A stretch of 9,252 nucleotides of DNA from assembly GCA_009781575.1 (NCBI GenBank), contig WQXW01000050.1:1-9252 (forward strand). The letters run 5' to 3'. The notes beneath the pieces were generated by a model. The model was given only the letters and a program-made list of their open reading frames with translations, was not told the DNA's origin and ran no database searches. Source of the DNA: Solirubrobacterales bacterium (GTDB lineage Bacteria; Actinomycetota; Thermoleophilia; Solirubrobacterales; Solirubrobacteraceae). The translations under genes were made by a program, and so were the position numbers. Shown piece by piece: positions 5,532-9,252 of the stretch. How positions within the stretch are numbered: position 1 is the stretch's first letter; each line of letters opens with the position of its first letter.

Positions 5532-6230
5532 GTGTCCCACACCCAGCCCGGCCCCGGTCCTCCGTCCGGATCGGGCCCCAGCGGCGGGCCCCCGCCCGGC
5601 GAGGGCCGCGGCGGCTCTCCCTCCGGCGGGGACCCCGGCGGCTCTCCCTCCGGCGGGGACCCCGGCGGCTCACCGCCCGGCGAGCACCCCGGCGGCTCAT
5701 ACTCCGGCGCGGACCCCAACGGCTCCCCCTCCGGCGAGGGCCGGGCCGGAACCGACCCCTCCGCCGGTTCGAGCTCGAGCGCCGCCAGCGCGCACTTCGA
5801 CCGTAAGCGCCCCGGCCGGTTCACCGCGCGGGTGTTCAACCCCACGATCGCCCGGCTCACCCGCGCGGGGCTGAGCGTGTACGGCTCTCGCGTGCTGGAG
5901 GTCCCCGGGCGCAACTCCGGCCTCCCGCGGCGCACCCCGGTGAACCTGCTCACCTTCGAGGGCCATCGCTACCTGGTCGCGCCCCGCGGCGAGACCCAGT
6001 GGGTCCGCAACCTGCGCGCCAGCGGCGAGGGGCGGTTGCTCGTCGGCCGGCGCGCCGAGCCGTTTCGCGCCACCGAGCTGCCCGACGAGCAGAAGCCGGT
6101 GCTCCTGCGGGCCTACCTGAAGCGCTGGAAGTTCGAGGTGGGCGCGTTCTTCGACGGCGTCGGTCCCGATGCCAGTGAGGAGGAGCTGCGCGGCGCCGCC
6201 CCCCGTCATCCGGTGTTCCGGATCGACTGA
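5532..6230 (+). CDS. Deazaflavin (F420)-dependent nitroreductase/oxidoreductase family protein with repetitive N-terminus
   Basis: 232 residues starting at GTG. Residues 1-~90 are disordered Gly/Ser/Pro/Asp, including repeated GGSPSGGDP units. Residues ~100-232 form a split beta-barrel domain of the Ddn/DUF385 (PF04075-type) family: VFNPTIARLTRAGLSVYGSRVLEV, then the hallmark GRNSGLPRRTPV (126-137), RYLVAPRG, and TQWVRNLRASG (155-165). These proteins use reduced F420 or related flavins to reduce quinones, nitro compounds and similar substrates; the actual substrate here is unknown. F420 use is characteristic of actinobacteria. The domain alone is about the family's usual size, so the ~90-residue N-terminal extension is unusual. 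No signal peptide precedes it. TACTTT six bases upstream of the GTG supports this start. A GC hairpin directly follows the stop. Confidence 0.88.
   Translation: MSHTQPGPGPPSGSGPSGGPPPGEGRGGSPSGGDPGGSPSGGDPGGSPPGEHPGGSYSGADPNGSPSGEGRAGTDPSAGSSSSAASAHFDRKRPGRFTARVFNPTIARLTRAGLSVYGSRVLEVPGRNSGLPRRTPVNLLTFEGHRYLVAPRGETQWVRNLRASGEGRLLVGRRAEPFRATELPDEQKPVLLRAYLKRWKFEVGAFFDGVGPDASEEELRGAAPRHPVFRID
5583..5741 (+). repeat. 27-bp in-frame tandem repeat array (about six units)
   Basis: Units start at 5583, 5610, 5637, 5664, 5691 and 5718, the last being partial. Each encodes nine residues like GGSPSGGDP. Units 5610-5636 and 5637-5663 are identical in sequence, a sign of recent slippage; the others have diverged (GGSPPGEHP, GGSYSGADP). 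The array lies wholly within the N-terminal extension of the oxidoreductase. Confidence 0.85.
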
Positions 6231-6246
6231 GCCCGCCACGGCGGGC
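6231..6246 (+). terminator. GC hairpin directly after the oxidoreductase stop
   Basis: GCCCGC (6231-6236), loop CACG, GCGGGC (6241-6246) begins at the base after TGA. There is no T-tract. It is a possible terminator or 3'-end stabiliser, of the same style as at 4737 and 7766. Confidence 0.45.
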
Positions 6247-6255
6247 GCGCGCTGT

Positions 6256-6368
6256 CTCGAACACATCTGTCTGAGGCGCCGTTCGGGGATTCAAAAAGAG
6301 GATTCGTTCCGCGCGGAACCAATCCCCAAAACAAAACACGAAACGGACGGAGCTCGACGACCGGCGCC
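6256..6368 (-). repeat. Dispersed ~110-bp noncoding repeat, copy 2 (inverted relative to copy 1)
   Basis: Its reverse complement matches 3493-3602 with about nine mismatches and one 3-base insertion. The terminator stem, TCTTTTT tract, T-rich lead-in and both flanks are conserved. A T-to-C difference in the stem turns a G-T pair of copy 1 into G-C, so the stem is preserved. It sits in the gap between two plus-strand genes but points the other way. Confidence 0.85.
6293..6325 (-). terminator. Intrinsic terminator inside repeat copy 2, minus-strand direction
   Basis: The stem is 6300-6325, with 12 of 13 arm positions complementary (CGCG at the tip). A T-tract on the minus strand (complement of 6293-6299) follows. 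It could stop minus-strand read-through from the tRNA-Leu/tRNA-Trp pair further right. It does not face the right way to end the oxidoreductase gene. Confidence 0.65.
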
Positions 6369-6597
6369 GCCCCGAGCCGGCGCTCGCCCGGAGCTCGAGC
6401 TGTGGGGGCGCGTGGTGTTGCGAATTGGACACCCCCACATCTCCTCGACGCCGCAGGAAACCGGATCAGAAGCAGGTACATCACCGAGAAAACCGCTTCA
6501 CCAAGCCGAATCCCCGTCCCTCCTGGAGAGCCGCACCCAAATGCGACACAACGGTCACCCGATGCTGCGACGCTGCATGCACAACACCCACATACAC
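6369..6597. other. Noncoding stretch upstream of the pentad-repeat protein
   Basis: I see no convincing gene here. The one recognisable structure is TGTGGGGG (6401-6408) with CCCCCACA (6432-6439), an 8-bp inverted repeat around 23 bases. A frame through this stretch is open but has no recognisable protein content and lacks a ribosome binding site at its early starts. The promoter of the 6612 gene must lie here or further left, but I cannot place it. Confidence 0.4.
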
Positions 6598-6603
6598 GGG
6601 AGG
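6598..6603 (+). promoter_or_regulatory. Ribosome binding site GGGAGG
   Basis: GGGAGG ends eight bases before ATG 6612 and fixes the start of the small pentad-repeat protein; in-frame starts further upstream have no such site. Confidence 0.75.
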
Positions 6604-6611
6604 TTCCAGCA

Positions 6612-6956
6612 ATGCCCCTCAACAGCCCCATCCGCCACCGCCCAACCGACGCCGCCCCCACGGGCGCCTGCCCCACCGCCGCCACTGCCATCGGCGCCAC
6701 GTCGATCGGAGCCACCGCCATAGGCGCCCGTGTCGTCGGGCCCTCCGCGATGGGACCGCTGGCGATCGCCGTCGCCGCCGTCGGCGCGCTGGCCATCGGC
6801 CGGCTCGTGATCGCCAACGCCGTGATCCGCAAGCTCCGCGCGCAGGAGATCGAGATCGGAACGCTCAAGGTGGGCGAGCTCGAGGTGGCCGGTCAGCGCT
6901 GGCCCGCCCCCGCGCCCCCGGCCGCGCCCTCGGTCGCGCCCGCCGCCTCCAGCTGA
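6612..6956 (+). CDS. Small pentapeptide-period repeat protein ('xxIGA' units), function unknown
   Basis: 114 residues. Residues ~24-94 fall into about fourteen consecutive five-residue units with Ile, Val or Met in the middle, usually followed by Gly: TAIGA, TSIGA, TAIGA, RVVGP, SAMGP, LAIAV, AAVGA, LAIGR, LVIAN, AVIRK, LRAQE, IEIGT, LKVGE, LEVAG. A strict five-residue period with a central aliphatic residue suggests a small right-handed quadrilateral beta-helix like pentapeptide-repeat proteins. Here Gly replaces the usual Ala/Asp/Asn pattern. The first half is hydrophobic and the second half polar, so membrane contact is possible. The tail is Pro/Ala-rich, with no catalytic motif. The start is set by GGGAGG. 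The next feature rightward is a pair of tRNAs on the other strand. Confidence 0.8.
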   Translation: MPLNSPIRHRPTDAAPTGACPTAATAIGATSIGATAIGARVVGPSAMGPLAIAVAAVGALAIGRLVIANAVIRKLRAQEIEIGTLKVGELEVAGQRWPAPAPPAAPSVAPAASS

Positions 6957-6957
6957 G

Positions 6958-6976
6958 GCCGGGCTCCAGATCCGGC
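6958..6976 (+). terminator. Weak GC hairpin just after the pentad-protein stop
   Basis: GCCGG (6958-6962) and CCGGC (6972-6976) flank a 9-base loop, starting two bases after TGA. There is no T-tract, and the tRNA-Trp 3' end lies just beyond. The support is weak. Confidence 0.3.
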
Positions 6977-6978
6977 GA

Positions 6979-7049
6979 CGGGGGACCGAGGAGTCGAACC
7001 TCGCGTTGCGGTTTTGGAGACCACCGTGTTACCGATACACCAGTCCCCC
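6979..7049 (-). tRNA. tRNA-Trp(CCA) by anticodon
   Basis: A 71-base cloverleaf. The acceptor is GGGGGAC/GTCCCCC and the D-arm is GTGT-ATCGGTA-ACAC. The anticodon arm GTGGT-CTCCAAA-ACCGC gives anticodon CCA. The T-arm is CGAGG-TTCGACT-CCTCG and the discriminator is G. No CCA tail is encoded. The anticodon and G73 fit tryptophan, but the G1-C72 pair and the D-arm look more like the glutamine-type bodies I remember. It lies 30 bases downstream of tRNA-Leu and is probably co-transcribed with it. Confidence 0.85.
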
Positions 7050-7079
7050 GGGGAACCGGCATTGTAGGCGCTGCCGAGA

Positions 7080-7162
7080 TGCGGGCGGAGGGATTCGAAC
7101 CCCCATGGGCGATGCCCACCGGCACCTAAAGCCGGCGTGTCTGCCAGTTCCACCACGCCCGC
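7080..7162 (-). tRNA. tRNA-Leu(UAG)
   Basis: An 83-base class II tRNA. The acceptor is GCGGGCG/CGCCCGC. The anticodon arm CCGGC-TTTAGGT-GCCGG gives anticodon TAG. A long variable arm (GGGCATCGCCC) follows, with T-arm GGGGG-TTCGAAT-CCCTC and discriminator A. No CCA is encoded. It leads the minus-strand tRNA pair. Confidence 0.95.
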
Positions 7163-7229
7163 GCGCGGCTCACGCACCCGGTGGGCGCGCCGTGGGAAGC
7201 GCCCCGGCGCCGCCCGCGGGCCGCCCCAG

Positions 7230-7239
7230 ATTGTAAGGT
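7230..7239. promoter_or_regulatory. Overlapping divergent -10 elements (TACAAT minus, TAAGGT plus)
   Basis: The ten bases ATTGTAAGGT hold TAAGGT on the plus strand (7234-7239), ten bases before the ATG at 7250. On the minus strand they hold TACAAT (7235-7230), 68 bases before tRNA-Leu. The two hexamers share the central TA. This is the layout of a bidirectional promoter; no -35 was required to see it. Confidence 0.5.
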
Positions 7240-7249
7240 GCTGTCAGCG

Positions 7250-7765
7250 ATGTCCTCCGCTTCGGGTCAATCGGGACAGCCAGGCGTGATCGTCACGCAC
7301 CCCAACCGCGAGAAGGCCGCGGTGCAGGCCACCCGTGCGATGGTGATCCTGCTGCTGCTGGCGAGCGCCGGGCTGGTGCTGATCAACACCGTCGCCGGGT
7401 GGAACGTGCTGGAGGGGGTCAAGGCGGTCCAGATCGGCTACATCCTCGCCTACCTGGTGCTCGCCTTCTTCGCCGGGCGCTGGAACCGCGGCGTGCTGCC
7501 GGTGGCCTCCGCGCTCGCGGTGCTGCTCGCGATCTTTGCCCTGGTCGCCGGGCCGGCGTGGTTCATCCACGAAAAAGCCTACTTCGCCAAGCCGAGCCTC
7601 TCCCCCGATCTCATGGGGCTGCTCACGTTGCTGATCGTCCCGGTGCAGGCCCTGCTCGTGACCTTCGCGATGCGCGGCTTCAACCAGGGTTGGAACGTCG
7701 AGCTCGAACAGCACGATCCCTCGGCGAGCGGCGACCATTCGTTCGCCGCGCCCCAACCCGCCTGA
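7250..7765 (+). CDS. Four-helix integral membrane protein, function unknown
   Basis: 171 residues. A ~28-residue polar N-terminus is followed by four predicted TM helices: about 30-48 (AMVILLLLASAGLVLINTV), 59-76 (AVQIGYILAYLVLAFFAG), 82-103 (VLPVASALAVLLAIFALVAG) and 121-141 (MGLLTLLIVPVQALLVTFA). A short acidic C-terminal tail follows. A loop with WFIHEKAYFAKPSLSPD lies between helices 3 and 4. I recognise no family with a known role. ATG 7250 is chosen because TAAGGT lies ten bases upstream and the DNA before it carries the promoter. The open frame from 7181 would add only low-complexity Pro/Arg residues. It is divergent from tRNA-Leu, and a perfect GC hairpin follows the stop. Confidence 0.85.
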   Translation: MSSASGQSGQPGVIVTHPNREKAAVQATRAMVILLLLASAGLVLINTVAGWNVLEGVKAVQIGYILAYLVLAFFAGRWNRGVLPVASALAVLLAIFALVAGPAWFIHEKAYFAKPSLSPDLMGLLTLLIVPVQALLVTFAMRGFNQGWNVELEQHDPSASGDHSFAAPQPA

Positions 7766-7783
7766 GCGCGGGATCACCCGCGC
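7766..7783 (+). terminator. Perfect GC hairpin directly after the membrane-protein stop
   Basis: GCGCGGG (7766-7772), loop ATCA, CCCGCGC (7777-7783) begins with the base after TGA. There is no T-tract. It is a likely 3'-end or terminator hairpin, the clearest of the stop-abutting set. Confidence 0.5.
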
Positions 7784-7826
7784 GCCGTGTTGAGCGCGCG
7801 TCCCGCGCGTCCGCGAGCGAGCGAGT

Positions 7827-7850
7827 GCGGCGGGTGGGATTCGAACCTGC
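7827..7850 (-). other. tRNA T-arm/3'-end fragment, candidate integration attachment site
   Basis: On the minus strand this reads GCAGGTTCGAATCC followed by CACCCGCCGC. That is a T-loop and 3' half of a tRNA with no tRNA body before it. The 5' stem GCAGG cannot pair with CCCAC, so it is a hybrid. Its first 14 bases equal the T-arm of tRNA-Arg at 3725, while its 3' half belongs to another tRNA type (19 of 22 matches to the tRNA-Leu 3' end). It lies 15 bases beyond the integrase stop, where an att site is expected. Confidence 0.55.
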
Positions 7851-7865
7851 TAAGGGGGGGCGGTC

Positions 7866-9089
7866 TCAGTCGATTTCGCCCGTGTTTTCGGGGTATGTCT
7901 GGTCCGAGTTGGTCCGAGTTGGTCTCAACTTAGTACCCGTTTGGTACCCGTCCTCAGCGGGCGCGAACGCCTCGTTGACCAGCTCGACCTCGCGCGCGCC
8001 GGGCGCGTAGTCGGCGTAGATCAGCGTCGTGCGCAGGTCGCGGTGGCCCATGAACTCCTGCAGCGCGCGCATCGGCACGCCGGCCGCGGCCATGCGGGTC
8101 CCGAACGTGTGACGCAGGTCGTGAAAGCGGACCTTGCGCACGCCGGCGTCCTTCAAGGCGCGCTGGAAGGCGCGCAGCAGCGCGGCGCCGTCGAGGGGCG
8201 TACCGGTGTGGGGGTTGCCGAACACGAGCGCGTCGTCGGCCTGGTAGGCGCTGGCACGGTGCAGCTGGTCGAGCTCGCCCGCGAGCCGGTCGGCGAGCGG
8301 CACGCCGCGCGAGCCGCGGCGGGTCTTGGGCGTGCCGTACTCGCCGCGCACGTAGTTCTGGCGCACTCGCAGGCGCCCGGCGCTCCAGTCCACGTCGCGC
8401 CAGCGCAGCGCCAGCAACTCGCCCAGGCGCAGTCCGGTGAACGCGGCGGTCAGGAAGATCGCCGCGTCCTGCTCGCTCGCCGCGGCCCGCACCAGCGCCC
8501 AGACCTCCTCGGGCGAGAACACCTCGATGTCCCCACTCGGCCGCAGCGGATGCTTCTCGACCGTCGCCAGCGGGTTCTTCTCGAGGCCGTAGACGCTCTG
8601 CGCCCGCCGGAAGATCCCATGGAGTTGAATCAGCAGCTTGTTCTTGCTGCGGTTGGAGAGCCCGTCGAGCGATGCGCGCCAGTGTTCGATGTCGGCTCGC
8701 TCGATCGCCTCGATCGGACGCTCCCCGAATGCCGGCAGCAAGCGGGACCGCAGCACGTTCCGGTAGTCCTTCAGCGTCGACGGCTTGCGCCCGCGATCCT
8801 GCTCGATGAACCGCATCCACTCCTCCGCCGCCTCGGCGAAGGTCACCGAGGCCGACCGCGCCCCTGGCAGGGTCCCGCGTCGTGCCTGCGCGAGCACGTC
8901 CTGCAGCCACACCTCAGCTGTGCGCTTGGTGAAGTACCCCTCGCGCGGCCGCCCGCGATCCGCCCACGCCGGCCCGATCTTCTTCTGGACCTGGCGTCCG
9001 TCGGGCAGCCGGTACTTCGCGTACCAGACCGGCCCGCGCGCTCGATCGACGCGAAAAACGTGTCCCGATGGCTCCCTGAGCGTGCTCAC
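7866..9089 (-). CDS. Tyrosine recombinase / phage-type integrase
   Basis: 407 residues from GTG 9089. The frame continues to a TTG at 9137 (423 residues; the numbers below use that longer form). An N-terminal basic/aromatic arm-binding-like region (WYAKYRLPDGRQVQKKIG, about 38-55) precedes a SAM-like core-binding domain (about 98-182). The catalytic domain carries Arg237 (TGLRLGE), Lys271 (TPKTRRGSR), His339-x-x-Arg342 (RFHDLRHTFG), His365 (MGHRDL) and nucleophile Tyr374 (TTLIYADY). All six conserved positions are present, so the enzyme looks intact. I prefer GTG 9089 because a tandem repeat and GAGGGG lie just upstream. The gene sits between tRNA-Arg and a tRNA fragment, as in tRNA-targeted integrative elements. 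No excisionase, relaxase or phage gene is visible. The last ~28 residues are encoded by short direct repeats. Confidence 0.93.
   Translation of the reverse strand: MSTLREPSGHVFRVDRARGPVWYAKYRLPDGRQVQKKIGPAWADRGRPREGYFTKRTAEVWLQDVLAQARRGTLPGARSASVTFAEAAEEWMRFIEQDRGRKPSTLKDYRNVLRSRLLPAFGERPIEAIERADIEHWRASLDGLSNRSKNKLLIQLHGIFRRAQSVYGLEKNPLATVEKHPLRPSGDIEVFSPEEVWALVRAAASEQDAAIFLTAAFTGLRLGELLALRWRDVDWSAGRLRVRQNYVRGEYGTPKTRRGSRGVPLADRLAGELDQLHRASAYQADDALVFGNPHTGTPLDGAALLRAFQRALKDAGVRKVRFHDLRHTFGTRMAAAGVPMRALQEFMGHRDLRTTLIYADYAPGAREVELVNEAFAPAEDGYQTGTKLRPTRTNSDQTYPENTGEID
7901..7951. repeat. Short direct repeats at the 3' end of the integrase gene, candidate arm sites
   Basis: GGTCCGAGTT occurs twice in tandem (7901-7910, 7911-7920), followed by the degenerate GGTCTCAACT. 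Then GTACCCGT occurs at 7933-7940 and 7944-7951, an 11-bp step. GGTCTCA also occurs at 7862-7868 and 7921-7927. They lie 50-100 bp from the tRNA fragment, the usual place for integrase arm-type sites, although they are also coding. Confidence 0.55.
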
Positions 9090-9111
9090 AAAGCCAATAC
9101 TACGCCCCTCT

Positions 9112-9133
9112 CGGGACAGATCCGGGACATATC
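9112..9133. repeat. Tandem 11-bp repeat CGGGACAKATC in the integrase upstream region
   Basis: CGGGACAGATC (9112-9122) is followed directly by CGGGACATATC (9123-9133). TCGGGACA (9111-9118) recurs inverted as TGTCCCGA at 9061-9068. The tandem lies 22 bases before GTG 9089. It is a candidate operator or recombinase/accessory-protein site, and it argues against the longer TTG start. Confidence 0.5.
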
Positions 9134-9191
9134 CCAAGCCACGCCGCGGACCAGAATCACCCGAAACCGCTCATTTACAGGGATTTTCCAG

Positions 9192-9252
9192 CGCCCCCGG
9201 CAGGACTCGAACCTGCGGCCTACGGATTAGAAGTCCGCCGCTCTATCCAGCT
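9192..9252 (-). tRNA. tRNA-Arg(UCU), second copy, 5' end cut by right window edge
   Basis: 61 bases of a cloverleaf. The anticodon arm GCGGA-CTTCTAA-TCCGT gives anticodon TCT. The T-arm is GCAGG-TTCGAGT-CCTGC, the acceptor 3' strand is CGGGGGC and the discriminator is G. By comparison with copy 1, only the first 13 bases are missing. It differs from the 3725-3798 gene at about seven positions. It lies just upstream of the integrase and on the same strand. Confidence 0.93.

Noticed and set aside
3921..5540. 539-codon minus-strand open frame across the DsbA-like and rpiA genes
   Set aside because: It is antisense to two genes with intact catalytic motifs. The product is Gly/Arg/His low complexity without a recognisable fold.
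3894..6230. The DsbA-rpiA-oxidoreductase block considered as cargo of a mobile element between the two tRNA-Arg genes
   Set aside because: rpiA is core metabolism and all genes share the same GC-rich style. The two tRNAs differ at about seven positions, unlike recent att duplications.
7181..7249. Upstream extension of the membrane protein to 7181
   Set aside because: It would translate through the candidate promoter and add a Pro/Arg-rich lead with no ribosome binding site.
7941..9230. Plus-strand open frame of ~429 codons antisense to the integrase
   Set aside because: It mirrors the integrase, and its end runs through the tRNA-Arg gene, giving the familiar false peptide RQDSNLRPTD.

Overview
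This is a GC-rich chromosomal window from an actinobacterium. The likely deazaflavin (F420)-type oxidoreductase, the TAnnnT promoter hexamers set just upstream of start codons, and the general protein style point to a high-GC actinobacterium. Thermoleophilia (Solirubrobacterales-like) is my best guess from memory of family style, and no 16S or marker gene is present to confirm it.

Layout. (1) Positions 1-2383, minus strand: a response regulator and sensor histidine kinase overlap at TGATG. Just downstream, in the same reading frame, is the start of a DNA methyltransferase (DPPFNTG) cut by the left edge. (2) Positions 2384-2619: a divergent control region. It holds three imperfect 12-bp direct repeats and a large dyad built from GGTCACAG boxes spaced 11 bp apart, a plausible site for the neighbouring OmpR-type regulator. 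A -10-like hexamer and a strong ribosome binding site then lead into a secreted Cys-containing protein (2620-3474). (3) Positions 3475-3893: a ~110-bp dispersed repeat with a built-in intrinsic terminator, an AT-rich inverted repeat and tRNA-Arg(UCU). (4) Positions 3894-6230, plus strand: a membrane-anchored DsbA/thioredoxin-fold protein, ribose-5-phosphate isomerase A, and a deazaflavin-dependent oxidoreductase with a 27-bp-repeat-encoded disordered N-terminus. (5) Positions 6231-6611: the second copy of the ~110-bp repeat, inverted. It is followed by a small protein made almost wholly of pentapeptide-period 'xxIGA' units. (6) Positions 6979-7162, minus strand: tRNA-Trp(CCA) and tRNA-Leu(UAG). 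A four-helix membrane protein is divergent from them, and the two promoters appear to share an overlapping -10. (7) Positions 7827-9252: a tyrosine integrase lies between a second tRNA-Arg(UCU), cut by the right edge, and a chimeric tRNA T-arm/3'-end fragment. Clustered short direct repeats sit at both ends of the integrase gene. This looks like the end of an integrative element or a reduced remnant of one.

How it fits together. The left part reads as one signalling module: sensor, regulator, operator, and a secreted target on the opposite strand. The middle is housekeeping (extracytoplasmic thiol chemistry, pentose phosphate pathway, F420 redox) with genes that look leaderless. The right part is a tRNA-associated integration site. 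The least explained items are the paired ~110-bp terminator-bearing repeats, the pentad-repeat protein and the hybrid tRNA fragment beside the integrase.
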